NCBI RefSeq assembly: GCF_003568865.1
Contig: NZ_CP031115.1
Location: 1,736,001 to 1,800,000 of the forward strand
Source: Rubrobacter indicoceani
Lineage (GTDB): Bacteria; Actinomycetota; Rubrobacteria; Rubrobacterales; Rubrobacteraceae
Length of the DNA stretch: 64,000 bases
Reading direction: 5' to 3'
Below the pieces are notes generated by a model. The model saw nothing but the letters and a program-made list of their open reading frames with translations, ran no database searches and was not told the DNA's origin. Positions 17,725 through 26,789 of the stretch are shown piece by piece (position 1 is the stretch's first letter; the number at the start of each line of letters is the position of its first letter). A program made the translations under genes and the position numbers.

Positions 17725-19266
17725 TCACCCGGCGGCGAAGAGCCTCTCGACCGCCCTGACGAGGCCGGGGATGGTGTATTCGTCGGCCTCGGTGTGGACG
17801 GTGAGGCCGTGCTTTCTTGCGGTGTCGGTGGTGATCGGCCCGATGCAGGCGACTTTCGCCCCGTGAAGCAGCCCCGGTATCTCGTCTCCAAAGACGCGGG
17901 CGAAGTTCTCTACCGTCGAGCTTGCGGTGAAGGTGATGCAGTCTATCTCCCCGGCGCGAAGCTGTTTTTCGAGCGCGGCCCGGCCCGCGTTCGAGGACAC
18001 CGACTGATAAGCGGGCGCAACGACGACCTCGGCCCCGGCCCCGCGGAGCTTCTCCGGGAGGATCTCACGGGCCACCTTCGCCCTCGGGATAAGGATGCGC
18101 CTGCCTTTTATCTTTTCTGCCGGGATCTCATCGAGCAGCCCCTCCGCCCGGAACTCATCCGGGATGACATCCACCCTGAGGCCGGACGCGCGGATGCGCT
18201 CCGCCGTCGCCGGGCCGATGGCCGCTATCTTTGCATCCTGCCTTATCGCCCGAACGTCGAGGTCGTGGTGGGCGAGCCGCTCGGTAAAGGCATCAACGCC
18301 GTTTACGCTGGTAAAGACAAGCCACTCAAAGGAGTCGAGGGCGCGGATGGCGTCGTCGAGCGGGTCGAAGTCGTCGGGCGGAACTATTTCGATGGTCGGG
18401 AACTCCACGACCTCCGCCCCGAGTTCCTCCAGCTTCACCGACAACTCTCCGGCCTGCGCCCGCGCCCGCGTCACGACGACTTTCTTTCCGAAGAGCGGAC
18501 GCGCCTCAAACCATCCGAGTCCCTCCCCGCGCAGCGCGGCGACCCCGCCGACGACCGTTATAGCGGGCGGCCCGAGCTTCGCCCTTGCGACCTTCTCGGC
18601 GATGTCGGAGAGGGTTCCGGTTACGGTGCGCTGTTCGGCGAGCGTTCCCCACCGCACGACCGCGACCGGCGTGTCAGACGGCCTCCCGGCGGCTATGAGG
18701 CTCGTTGAGATCTCTTTTAAACGTCCGACGCCCATGTAAAGGACGAGCGTATCCGCGCCGTGTGCGATGCCCGACCAGTCAACGTCGGTGCGGCCCTTCG
18801 TCGGGTCTTCGTGGCCGGTGATGAACGCGACGCTCGTGGAGACGCCCCGGTGCGTTACCGGGATTCCCGCGTAGGCCGGGGCCGCGACCCCGCTCGTTAT
18901 CCCCGGCACGACCTCAAACGGTATCCCGGCCTCTATAAGCTCTATCGCCTCTTCGCTGCCCCGCCCGAAGATGTACGGGTCGCCGCCCTTGAGCCGGACG
19001 ACCTGCCTGCCTTCTTTCCCGAGCCGGACAAGCGTCGCGTTGATGTCTTCCTGAGACATGGAGTGGTCGCCGGGCTTCTTTCCGACGTAGACGAGTTGGG
19101 CTTCCGGCTTCGCGTATGCAAGCAGACTCTCGGGCGCAAGCCGGTCGTAGACGATGGCGTCGGCGGCTTCAAGGAGCCGCTGGCCCTTGACGGTTATAAG
19201 GCCGGGGTCGCCCGGCCCGCTCCCGACAAGGTAGACCGTCCCGACTTTCCCGTTCTGCTCGCTCAT
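17725..19266 (-). CDS. Fused uroporphyrinogen-III C-methyltransferase / uroporphyrinogen-III synthase
   Basis: A 513-residue bifunctional protein. Residues 1-245 are a SUMT/CobA methyltransferase (VYLVGSGPGDPGLIT, GGDPYIFGRG, PVTHRG), which makes precorrin-2 for siroheme or cobalamin. Residues 255-510 are a HemD-type synthase that cyclises hydroxymethylbilane (VVVTRARAQAGELS, VFTSVNGVDAF, FTASSTVENF). Its ATG overlaps the hemC stop (ATGA). Such CobA-HemD fusions are known in Gram-positive bacteria. Confidence 0.94.
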   Translation of the reverse strand: MSEQNGKVGTVYLVGSGPGDPGLITVKGQRLLEAADAIVYDRLAPESLLAYAKPEAQLVYVGKKPGDHSMSQEDINATLVRLGKEGRQVVRLKGGDPYIFGRGSEEAIELIEAGIPFEVVPGITSGVAAPAYAGIPVTHRGVSTSVAFITGHEDPTKGRTDVDWSGIAHGADTLVLYMGVGRLKEISTSLIAAGRPSDTPVAVVRWGTLAEQRTVTGTLSDIAEKVARAKLGPPAITVVGGVAALRGEGLGWFEARPLFGKKVVVTRARAQAGELSVKLEELGAEVVEFPTIEIVPPDDFDPLDDAIRALDSFEWLVFTSVNGVDAFTERLAHHDLDVRAIRQDAKIAAIGPATAERIRASGLRVDVIPDEFRAEGLLDEIPAEKIKGRRILIPRAKVAREILPEKLRGAGAEVVVAPAYQSVSSNAGRAALEKQLRAGEIDCITFTASSTVENFARVFGDEIPGLLHGAKVACIGPITTDTARKHGLTVHTEADEYTIPGLVRAVERLFAAG

Positions 19267-20201
19267 GCACCGCTCCTGGCCTGTCTGACTTCCGAGAGGA
19301 TGATCTCAGCCCCCTGTTCCAGTAGATCCCGCGCCACCGATACGCCGAGCGCCTCCGGCTCGTCCCCCCGTCCCTCGGCCTTGAAAGACATCGCGCCGTC
19401 CACCGAGACGACCCGGCCGCGCAGGTGTATCCCGGCCCCGTCCACGACCGCGTATCCCCCGACCGGAACCCGGCAACCGCCCTCCAGTTCCGAGAGCATC
19501 GCCCGCTCGGCAAGGACGGCCCACTCGGCCTCCGGGTCGTTCAGGATGCTCCGCACTCGGTCTCCAAGTTCGTGCCCGGTCTGTATCGTAACCGCCAGGG
19601 CGCCCTGTCCGACCGCCGGAAGCAGGATGTTGTGCGGTATCTCCGTTCTCGGGGCGCTGTGGCCGATGCGGGAAAGCCCCGCCCCGGCAAGGACCGCCGC
19701 GTCGGCGTGTCCGTCCTCCAGAACCTTTCTGACCCGCGTGTCCACGTTGCCCCGAATGTCCGCTATCTTCAAGTCCGGCCTGTAGGCCAGAAGCTGCGCC
19801 CGCCGCCGAAGGCTGCTCGTCGCCACAACCGCGCCGTCCGGCAGACCATCCACATCGTACCTTTGTTGCGACACAAGTGCGTCGGAAGGTTCGTGGCGTT
19901 CGGGAACGGCGACTATCTCCGTTCCGTCCGGCACGTCGGTCGGGATGTCCTTGAGGGAGTGAACGGCGAGGTCTATCCCGCCGGAGAGAAGCGCATCGTC
20001 TATTTGCTTCGTGAAGAGGTCACGCTGGTCTATCTGGGCGAACGACTCATCGGGGCGTTGCTCGGCGGTTGTTTTTATGGTCTGGATCTCGACCGGGATC
20101 CCGGCCTTCCGCAGGCGGTCTGCGATGTTCTCCGACTGAGCGAGGGCGAGCTTCGAGCCGCGGGTGCCGAGGATCACCTTCGGGCGTTCCGTTCGGGTCA
20201 T
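19263..20201 (-). CDS. hemC: Hydroxymethylbilane synthase (porphobilinogen deaminase)
   Basis: A 312-residue enzyme that polymerises four porphobilinogens. Hallmarks: LGTRGSKLALAQ at the N-terminus, AVHSLKDIPT, SLRRRAQLL, DIRGNVDTRVRK, and the dipyrromethane cofactor cysteine in EGGCRVPVGG. ATG at 20201 overlaps the hemA stop as ATGA; the long in-frame upstream extension is within hemA and is not real. Confidence 0.95.
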   Translation of the reverse strand: MTRTERPKVILGTRGSKLALAQSENIADRLRKAGIPVEIQTIKTTAEQRPDESFAQIDQRDLFTKQIDDALLSGGIDLAVHSLKDIPTDVPDGTEIVAVPERHEPSDALVSQQRYDVDGLPDGAVVATSSLRRRAQLLAYRPDLKIADIRGNVDTRVRKVLEDGHADAAVLAGAGLSRIGHSAPRTEIPHNILLPAVGQGALAVTIQTGHELGDRVRSILNDPEAEWAVLAERAMLSELEGGCRVPVGGYAVVDGAGIHLRGRVVSVDGAMSFKAEGRGDEPEALGVSVARDLLEQGAEIILSEVRQARSGA

Positions 20202-21493
20202 CCCCGGTTTGCGCCGTGACGGGAGAGTTCGACGCCGAGGCCGTCGAGGGCGAGAAGCCGGCGCTTGACCTCGTGGCTCTCGAGCGGTTCTCCGGCTTCG
20301 GCGCGGGCCTTTATCTCCGCTATCGGCCCGTGAAGCAGCTTGTTCACGAGAAGCTGGCTCATACGCTCGACGGCCTTTGCCTGCTCTTCGGTCAGGTCGA
20401 GGTTGTTCACCGCGCGGGAGAACTCGTGGACGCGGATGCGCTCCGCCTCGCTCCTCAGTTCCTTTATAAGCGGCACGACGTGCAGCGTGCTCACCCACGC
20501 CATGAAACCCTGAACCTCAGGCGAGATGATCCCTTCGGCCTCCCCGGCGGCGCGGCCCCGGTCGTCTGCGTTGTGCTCCACGACGGACTGCAGGTCGTCG
20601 ATGTCGTAGAGGTAGGCCCGGTCGAGCGTCTGTACCGCCGGATCAACGTCGCGAGGAACGGCGATGTCTATAAAGAAGATCGGGTCCTCGCGAAGCCGCA
20701 ACGCCTCCGCCACGACCCCCGAGGTAACAACCCAGTCGTCGGCCCCGGTGGAGCTTACGACAACGTCCGCCCGTCCGAGTTCGTCCGGGAGCGAGCCCAT
20801 GGCGACGGCCTCGCCCCCGACTCGGCCCGCAAGCGAATCGGCGCGGCTGCGGGTTCGGTTCAGGATGCGGAAGTCCGACACCCCAGCATCCTTGAGGCTC
20901 TCGATGACGAGCTCGCTCATCTCCCCCGCCCCGACGATAAGCGCGGAGCGTCCGGCAAGGTCTCCGAAAACGTCCGAGGCCAGCTTCGTCGCGACGCGCG
21001 GAACGGAGAGCGAGTGATCCCCGATGCTCGTCTCGGAGCGAACCCGCTTCCCGACGCGCAGCGACGAGTGGAACATCCGGTTGAGGATCGGCCCGGTCGA
21101 GCGCTCTTCGGTGGCCGAGCGGTACGCCTCGCGCACCTGACCGAGGATCTGCGCCTCCCCGACGACCATCGAGTCCAGCGACGACGCGACGCGGTAGAGA
21201 TGCTCGACGGCGGCGACCCCGGTCTCCCAGAAAACGTAGCCCTCGAAGCCTTCCCGCTCCGCCTCGCGGTCTTCGGCGATAAGGTCGAGGATGTGCTCCC
21301 GCGAACTCTCCGTCTCCACGACGGCGTATATCTCGGTGCGGTTGCAGGTGGACAGCACGACGGCCTCGCTCGCAGCCTCCGCCTCGACAAGCTTCCGGGC
21401 GAACGTCCGCGCCTGACACGGCGCGAAAGCAACCCGCTCGCGCACCTCGACCGGAGCCTCGCGGTAACTTATCCCGAGAGCCGCGATAAGCAA
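20198..21493 (-). CDS. hemA: Glutamyl-tRNA reductase
   Basis: Reduces glutamyl-tRNA to glutamate-1-semialdehyde, the first step of the C5 heme pathway. Active-site cysteine in STCNRTEIYAVV, NADPH-binding LIVGAGEMSELV, and RTRSRADSLA. About 431 residues. The TTG at 21493 is preferred because GAGGTGG lies just before it and the protein then begins LLIAALGISYREAPVEVRE, the normal family start. The start lies inside the end of the precorrin-2 dehydrogenase gene. Confidence 0.94.
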   Translation of the reverse strand: MLIAALGISYREAPVEVRERVAFAPCQARTFARKLVEAEAASEAVVLSTCNRTEIYAVVETESSREHILDLIAEDREAEREGFEGYVFWETGVAAVEHLYRVASSLDSMVVGEAQILGQVREAYRSATEERSTGPILNRMFHSSLRVGKRVRSETSIGDHSLSVPRVATKLASDVFGDLAGRSALIVGAGEMSELVIESLKDAGVSDFRILNRTRSRADSLAGRVGGEAVAMGSLPDELGRADVVVSSTGADDWVVTSGVVAEALRLREDPIFFIDIAVPRDVDPAVQTLDRAYLYDIDDLQSVVEHNADDRGRAAGEAEGIISPEVQGFMAWVSTLHVVPLIKELRSEAERIRVHEFSRAVNNLDLTEEQAKAVERMSQLLVNKLLHGPIAEIKARAEAGEPLESHEVKRRLLALDGLGVELSRHGANRG

Positions 21494-22008
21494 CGTTCCA
21501 CCTCGTCTTTCAGTCTGGTATCTGCCCTGTCCGATCCGCCCGAGAGCCGCGCCTCGCGCTCCCGACGGACCCCTTCCACAAGCCCGGCCCACTCCGGCCC
21601 GAACCTCTTTTCCAGCCGCTTGCGGATCTCCCGCGCAAGCACCGGAGACGCGCCGCCCGTCGAAACGGCCACCTGCAGACCCCCGCGACGAAGCGTTGAC
21701 GGCAGAACGAAATCTCCTTCCTCCGGCTCGTCCGCGACGTTGACCATAACGCCGCGTTCGTTCGCCTCCTCGACCACCCTCGCGTTTACCTCCCGCGAGT
21801 CCGTCGCCACGAAAGCGAGGAACGCCCCGTCAAGGTCGCCCGACTCGTAGGGTCTGCGGTGGACTTCCGTCGCCATCGCCTGAAGTTCTTCGGTCACCTC
21901 CGGGGAGATGACCACGACCTCGGCCCGGGCCTGAAGGAGCCTGCGAGCCTTGCGCCCGGCCACCGCGCCGCCACCGACCATCACGCATCGGCGTCCGGCG
22001 AGGTTCAT
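21469..22008 (-). CDS. Precorrin-2 dehydrogenase / sirohydrochlorin ferrochelatase-type protein
   Basis: CysG N-terminal/Met8-like protein that oxidises precorrin-2 with NAD and may insert iron to give siroheme. NAD site VMVGGGAVAGRKA is at about 9-21; the catalytic-type aspartate lies in ATDSREVN. The listed ATG (22008) is the first canonical start, yet the six codons before it read ILYPVF, which matches the family's usual YPVF start. No ATG, GTG or TTG exists between that and the upstream stop at 22072-22074. The real start may be an unusual codon. It completes siroheme synthesis with CobA-HemD. Confidence 0.88.
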   Translation of the reverse strand: MNLAGRRCVMVGGGAVAGRKARRLLQARAEVVVISPEVTEELQAMATEVHRRPYESGDLDGAFLAFVATDSREVNARVVEEANERGVMVNVADEPEEGDFVLPSTLRRGGLQVAVSTGGASPVLAREIRKRLEKRFGPEWAGLVEGVRREREARLSGGSDRADTRLKDEVERCLSRLSG

Positions 22009-22155
22009 GAAAACCGGGTAGAGGATCTCTCTGGTTTCGACGGCCTGCTCCTGTTCCGGGTTACGAGGGGATTATCTTCTCACAAAGCGTTGCAAGCGGT
22101 GTACGGCTTCACGACCAGGAGTAATTCTTGATCCAAACTTGATCTCGGGCGCCCG

Positions 22156-22602
22156 CTACCCCTGCTTGGTCTTCTCCACGACCCGGACCTCCGAGATGAC
22201 CATGCCCTTGTCGACGGCCTTGCACATATCGTAGAGCGTCAGAGCGGCGACGCTCACGGCGGTCAGGGCCTCCATCTCCACGCCGGTCCGGTCGCTGATG
22301 CGGGCTTCGGCGGTTATCTCAACGCCCGTTCCGTCCACCTCGAAGTCCACGTCCACGAACGTTATGTTCAGCCCGTGACAGAGCGGTATGAGTTCGGAGG
22401 TCTTCTTTGAGGCCATCACCCCGGCGATGCGGGCGGTGTTCAGCGCATCGCCTTTGGGAAGCGCCTTCTCGCGCAGGAGCGTGACCGTTTCCGGGGCCAT
22501 CGTTACCCGGCCCGAGGCTCTGGCTGTGCGCCGGACCACCTCCTTCTCCCCGACATCCACCATCCTCGACGCGCCTTTGCGGTCTATATGTGAGAACTCC
22601 AA
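22156..22602 (-). CDS. moaC: Cyclic pyranopterin monophosphate synthase
   Basis: A 148-residue MoaC, second step of molybdenum-cofactor synthesis. Motifs: [57 protein letters not shown] and a C-terminal KGM motif ([18 protein letters not shown]). I chose the TTG at 22602 because GGAAAGG lies 6 bases before it and SHIDRKG is typical of the family N-terminus. It begins only 35 bases after the 3' end of the selenocysteine tRNA, on the same strand. Confidence 0.93.
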   Translation of the reverse strand: MEFSHIDRKGASRMVDVGEKEVVRRTARASGRVTMAPETVTLLREKALPKGDALNTARIAGVMASKKTSELIPLCHGLNITFVDVDFEVDGTGVEITAEARISDRTGVEMEALTAVSVAALTLYDMCKAVDKGMVISEVRVVEKTKQG

Positions 22603-22636
22603 GCGTATCCTTTCCGAAGTACCCTCTCCGGGAAAA

Positions 22637-22726
22637 CGGAATGCGGGGGGATCGAACCACCACGGACGCGACCGCGCCCGCAAGCTGGTTTTGAAGACCA
22701 GCCGGGCCACCAGGCCCACGCATTCC
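22637..22726 (-). tRNA. selC: Selenocysteine tRNA (anticodon UCA)
   Basis: About 90 nt on the minus strand. The acceptor stem has 8 bp (GGAATGCG at 22719-22726 with CGCATTCC at 22638-22645), one more than ordinary tRNAs. The D arm is GGGCC-TGGT-GGCCC. The anticodon arm is CTGGT-CTTCAAA-ACCAG, giving TCA, which reads UGA. A long variable arm is built from GGGCGCG...CGCGTCC, and the T loop is TTCGATC. The discriminator is G and CCA is not encoded. One T-stem pair appears mismatched. Together with the adjacent selB and selA this is tRNA-Sec rather than an opal suppressor. It lies between selB and moaC. Confidence 0.95.
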
Positions 22727-22770
22727 ACAAGTCCAGACAGCGAAATTCTACAGCCTGCGCCCCCCGACGT

Positions 22771-24627
22771 TCATCCGGTGCGGTGACGCCGCGTAAGAAC
22801 CCGCACATCGCCCGTCCGGACGGTAACGCCCGCGGCGTCGGCGTACTCCAGCCATGCCTGAGAGAATTTCCGGGAAGTCCCGATGCGGTCCCGAAACCCC
22901 GCTAGTGAGATCTCCCCCTCCGAGTTGCACGCGTCCTTTATCGTATCGAGCACGGAATCTGCGGCTTCGCGGGAGCCGAACAGCCCGCCGCCCATCGCGA
23001 CCGCCTCGCCGCGTTTCACAAGCAGCCGCAGCGCGGAGGACATCTGGAGCGTCGGCGGTTCGCCCCCGGCGGCCCTCAGCTTTCCGAGCAGTTCTTCGGC
23101 CTCGGCCTCGAGTTCCGGGGGGACTTCGTCCGCGCCGCGCACCCGCACCCCCGACTCGGAGACAACGACGGCCTCGCCGTCGAGCTCCGCAAGAAGCGCG
23201 TCCGCGAGGCGAGCCCCGACCCCGCTTGCGACCCGCGCCCCGGCGACGGAGAGTTCCGGGTTCTCCGGGCTGGATTTCGCCCGGTCTTCCAGAGCGCCAA
23301 GGAGGCGTTTCCTTGCTCGCTTGACGACCGCCTTCTCCGCGAAAACCTCTCCGATGGTCGTGATCTCCCCAAGAGACTTCACGGCCTCCGAGACGGCCTC
23401 GACGCTTGACGAGGTTACGAGGGCGAGCTCATCCACCCCGAGACCGGAGTCCGGGTTTCCAGCGATGGCGAGCGGGATGATCTCCTGCAAGTCCCCGCTT
23501 TCAAGGGCGATAAGCCACTCCCGATCGGGGCCGCGTCCGCGCGCGGCGAGGTCGAGCACCGTCCCGCCCCCGATGGTGACGCTCGGGGTCAGCGAGCGTA
23601 TAACGAACCGGTCCCCCGGCAGCACTACAAGCGTCTCGTCGAGCCGGAGACGGGCGAGCGCGTCGCCGCCGGGCGGGATTTCTTCCCCCTCACCGAGCCG
23701 GACGCGAGCGTTTACGTCGCGTGTGCCGTGGTGCAGGCGCACGAGCGTGCCGTGGCGCAGGGGTTTCGCCGACGCCAGCACCCCGAGCCGAACGTCCACC
23801 TGCCGCGCGGGTTCTACGGGCCGCGAGAGCAGGACATCGCCCGGCTCGATCTCCGCTGCTTCTACCCCGACGACATCCAGAGCCGTCCTCGCCCCGGCGC
23901 GGGCGACGGGCGACGGGCGACCGTGGTTCTGCACCCCGCGCACCCTCGGACGCTTCCCGGAGGCGGTGTAGAGCGTGTCGCCGGGGCGCACCTCGCCGTT
24001 CCACAGCGTCCCCGTAACAACCACCCCGATGCCGCGCAGAACAAACGACCGGTCAACCGGAAGCCGCGCAAGGTCGCCCCCGCTCCGGGCGTTCCGGTCG
24101 GTGCCCGCAAGCAAGTCCAGCGCCCCGAGAAGCTCCGGCACGCCCTCCCCCGTAGCGCCGCTGACCGGATATACCTCCGCCGCCACCCCGACCGATTCAA
24201 GGAGTTCCTCCACGTCCAGAACCGCGAGTTCGACCATCTCATCGTCCACCATGTCGGTCTTTGTCAGGGCGACGACGCCGCGCTCGACACCGAGGACGCG
24301 CAGGATGTCGAGGTGTTCGCGGGTCTGGGGCATCACCCCGTCGTCGGCGGCCACGACGAGCAGGAAGGCGTCGACGCCGCTTGAACCCGCCACCATGTTC
24401 TTGACGAACCGCTCGTGTCCCGGCACGTCTATAAGGCTCGCCCGGCGGCCTCCGGGCAAGGTGAGTTCGGCGTAGCCCGGTACGATGGAGATGCCCCGGC
24501 GGTGTTCCTCTTCGAGGCGGTCGGTGTCCGTTCCGGTCATGTAGCGGACAAGGGTGGTCTTGCCGTGATCCACGTGCCCCGCCGTCCCGATGGTGAGCGA
24601 GATCGGCGAACCCGGCGCCTCAGCCAT
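22771..24627 (-). CDS. selB: Selenocysteine-specific elongation factor
   Basis: A 618-residue translational GTPase that delivers Sec-tRNA-Sec to the ribosome at UGA codons followed by a SECIS hairpin. G domain at residues 10-170: GHVDHGKTT (17-25), DVPGHE (67-72), TKTD (122-125). EF-Tu-like domains 2 and 3 follow to about 340. The C-terminal half is made of winged-helix repeats that bind the SECIS RNA, ending in [20 protein letters not shown]. The gene overlaps selA by 8 nt and is followed by the tRNA-Sec gene. Confidence 0.96.
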   Translation of the reverse strand: MAEAPGSPISLTIGTAGHVDHGKTTLVRYMTGTDTDRLEEEHRRGISIVPGYAELTLPGGRRASLIDVPGHERFVKNMVAGSSGVDAFLLVVAADDGVMPQTREHLDILRVLGVERGVVALTKTDMVDDEMVELAVLDVEELLESVGVAAEVYPVSGATGEGVPELLGALDLLAGTDRNARSGGDLARLPVDRSFVLRGIGVVVTGTLWNGEVRPGDTLYTASGKRPRVRGVQNHGRPSPVARAGARTALDVVGVEAAEIEPGDVLLSRPVEPARQVDVRLGVLASAKPLRHGTLVRLHHGTRDVNARVRLGEGEEIPPGGDALARLRLDETLVVLPGDRFVIRSLTPSVTIGGGTVLDLAARGRGPDREWLIALESGDLQEIIPLAIAGNPDSGLGVDELALVTSSSVEAVSEAVKSLGEITTIGEVFAEKAVVKRARKRLLGALEDRAKSSPENPELSVAGARVASGVGARLADALLAELDGEAVVVSESGVRVRGADEVPPELEAEAEELLGKLRAAGGEPPTLQMSSALRLLVKRGEAVAMGGGLFGSREAADSVLDTIKDACNSEGEISLAGFRDRIGTSRKFSQAWLEYADAAGVTVRTGDVRVLTRRHRTG

Positions 24628-26008
24628 CCGCCGCCCCGAAGAACTGCTGGAAGGCCGCGACTATACGCCCTTCGTCGCCCGGCAGCAGGGTCCGAGCGTC
24701 GAGCAGAAGCGAGCCGTTGTAGACCCGCCCGACAACCGGAACCCTGGCGCGACGCAGCCCCCGGGCGAGCGTGTCCGCGTCCGTACCCCCGACCCGGACG
24801 GCCGCCGAAAGAACCTCGAAGTTCGGGAGCGTCCCGCCGCCGCTTCTTGCCACCGAACCGACGACCTCGAAGGCGAGCGGTCCGGGCGATGCCTCCCGGA
24901 GCCTTTCGGCCAGGGACCCGGCCCGCGCCCCTACGACCTCGGCGCTCTCGTTCAGCATCCGCTGGGTCGGGAGTTCTTCGGCGGCTGTTCCATCCAGATA
25001 AGATTTCAGGGTCGCCTCCAGAGCGGCGAGGCAGAGCTTGTCGGCGCGCAGGGCTCGGGTCAGGGGATGGGATCTCATCTTCCGGATAAGGCGCTTTTTC
25101 CCGACGATGATCCCGGCCTGCGGTCCGCCGAGAAGCTTGTCGCCGGAGAAGATAACGAGGTCGGCCCCGTCTTTTACGGCTTCGGTGATGCGCGGCTCGT
25201 CTGCGAGCGGGAGCATCGCGCCGCTGCCCACGTCGGCGATAACGGTCTGGCCGAGCGTGCAGAGTTCTTTTACCCCGACCGATTCCGTAAACCCCACGAC
25301 CTCGAAGTTGGACGGATGCACCCAGAGTACGGCCCGGGTCGCATCGTTTATCGCCTGGTCGTAGTCCGCGAGGCGGGTCCGGTTTGTAGTGCCGACCTCA
25401 CGCAGCGTTGCGCCGGAGACTTCAAGGACTTCGGGAATTCTGAAGCCGCCCCCGATTTCGATAAGCTGACCCCGCGAGACTATTACCTCGGAACCCGGCT
25501 CACCGTCAACGGCCGCAGCGAGCGCGAGCAAGGTCGCCCCGGCGCAGTTGTTGACGACAAGCGCGTCTTCGGCCCCGGTAAGCTCGGTGAGAAGCGGGAC
25601 GGCGTGGTCGTAGCGGCTCCCGCGCCGCCCGGCCGGTACGCTGTACTCAAGGTTCGAGTACCCCGTTGCAGCCTCGAAAACGGCCTCGACGGCCTTTTCG
25701 GAGAGAACGGAGCGACCGAGGTTTGTGTGCAGTATGACCCCGGTTGCGTTTACGACGCGCCGGAGGCCGCGCCCTTCAAGCGAGTTTCCCGCGAGCAAGA
25801 CGATGTTCTCGATGGAGAGGTCGGGGATGCACCCGGCGAAGATAGCGTCTCTTGTCTCCCCGAGGGCGCTGCGCACGGCCCCGGTCACGGAAACGGCACC
25901 GTAACGTTCGAGCAGCGGCGAGGCCGACGAAGATCTAAGCACGGCATCCACAGCCGGGAGCCGCCTCAGGGCCTCGCCGCTTCCGTTGTATGGTTTCGGG
26001 CTTTCCAT
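24620..26008 (-). CDS. selA: L-seryl-tRNA(Sec) selenium transferase
   Basis: A 462-residue PLP enzyme that converts Ser-tRNA-Sec to Sec-tRNA-Sec with selenophosphate. NATGVILHTNLGRS at 87-100 and VVNNCAGA at 151-157 are family signatures, and the PLP lysine is K291 in IFSGDKLLGGPQAG. Start ATG at 26008. First gene of the selA-selB-selC unit; the substrate selenophosphate comes from SelD, encoded about 24 kb away. Confidence 0.96.
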   Translation of the reverse strand: MESPKPYNGSGEALRRLPAVDAVLRSSSASPLLERYGAVSVTGAVRSALGETRDAIFAGCIPDLSIENIVLLAGNSLEGRGLRRVVNATGVILHTNLGRSVLSEKAVEAVFEAATGYSNLEYSVPAGRRGSRYDHAVPLLTELTGAEDALVVNNCAGATLLALAAAVDGEPGSEVIVSRGQLIEIGGGFRIPEVLEVSGATLREVGTTNRTRLADYDQAINDATRAVLWVHPSNFEVVGFTESVGVKELCTLGQTVIADVGSGAMLPLADEPRITEAVKDGADLVIFSGDKLLGGPQAGIIVGKKRLIRKMRSHPLTRALRADKLCLAALEATLKSYLDGTAAEELPTQRMLNESAEVVGARAGSLAERLREASPGPLAFEVVGSVARSGGGTLPNFEVLSAAVRVGGTDADTLARGLRRARVPVVGRVYNGSLLLDARTLLPGDEGRIVAAFQQFFGAADG

Positions 26009-26130
26009 ATGCCGGGGAGTATAACGCCCGCGGCCCGGTCTTTCGGGGCGCTATCCGAGGCTATGCTAAACTCGAAAACGCTTGTTTTGCTGATTATTCG
26101 GGTTCTGTTCGCGGTCGGAGGGCGGTCGTT

Positions 26131-26424
26131 TTGAGCGAAGGTTCTACGAGGTTTATCCTGGGCACCGCCGTCGGGGCGATCGGCGGTTTCGTCGTCGGGT
26201 CGGTCGCGGTCAGCCCGGCCACAAGAACGGTCGGCCACTCGGTCGCCGACGGCCTGAAAGGCTCCGCGAGGATCGCTCGCGACGTTGCGGCCGGGACGTT
26301 CAGACGTCTTGGCTTCACCCTGGAATCCGGCTATACAAAGGTCCGGGGCCGCGAGGCCTACCTTGAACACGAGATAGAGGAGCTCCGCGAGAAGATCTCC
26401 GACCTCGAAAGCCGCCTCGACTGA
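26131..26424 (+). CDS. Small membrane-associated protein with coiled-coil end
   Basis: A 97-residue protein of unknown function, divergent from selA. The TTG at 26131 is favoured by a GGAGGG ribosome site about 11 bases upstream. N-terminal Gly-rich hydrophobic stretch FILGTAVGAIGGFVVGSVAV looks like one membrane helix; residues about 70-97 (YLEHEIEELREKISDLESRL) form a coiled coil. YtxH-like small proteins have a similar outline, but I cannot claim homology. Confidence 0.6.
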   Translation: MSEGSTRFILGTAVGAIGGFVVGSVAVSPATRTVGHSVADGLKGSARIARDVAAGTFRRLGFTLESGYTKVRGREAYLEHEIEELREKISDLESRLD

Positions 26425-26470
26425 CCTCCGGTCCGACGCACCCGCCTCCGTCCGTCGATTCCGGCTTACT

Positions 26471-26782
26471 CTAGCCCTTGAAGAACCGCCTGAACCAGCC
26501 CCCGAACACATCGGGTCGGGCGCGTTTGTAGTCTTCCAGGTCGTCGGGATGCACGGGCGTTCCGGACTCCCCGAGCAGGGCGCGAGCGTCTGTCCGGTCG
26601 GCCTCGGTGGCCTCCTTCGAGAACGTGGCCTCGACAAGGAAGTTCTGGTTCCAGACTATTCTGTAGACCCTGAGCCCGGTGAGCTTATCTTCGTCGAAGC
26701 GCCGGTCGAGTTCGGCGGCGAGTTCCTTTGCCGCGCCTTCGGAGGTGAACTCGTAGCCGAGCCTCTCGCCTCTCTGCGACAA
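26471..26782 (-). CDS. Hypothetical 103-residue protein
   Basis: A small soluble protein I do not recognise. It has an alpha/beta pattern (GYEFTSEGAAKELAAELDRRF, then GLRVYRIVWNQNFLVEATFS) and ends in a Trp/Phe-rich basic tail, GWFRRFFKG. It starts 8 bases after the stop of the DUF2342 gene on the same strand, so the two are probably co-expressed. Confidence 0.6.
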   Translation of the reverse strand: MSQRGERLGYEFTSEGAAKELAAELDRRFDEDKLTGLRVYRIVWNQNFLVEATFSKEATEADRTDARALLGESGTPVHPDDLEDYKRARPDVFGGWFRRFFKG

Positions 26783-26789
26783 ACGTCCC

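Noticed and set aside
20069-21850. 593-codon open frame on the plus strand
   Set aside because: Antisense to hemC, hemA and the precorrin-2 dehydrogenase; low-complexity Arg/Gly/Asp composition and no family motif.
22637-22726. An opal-suppressor or ordinary tRNA with UCA anticodon
   Set aside because: The 8-bp acceptor stem, the long variable arm and the position next to selB and selA identify it as tRNA-Sec.
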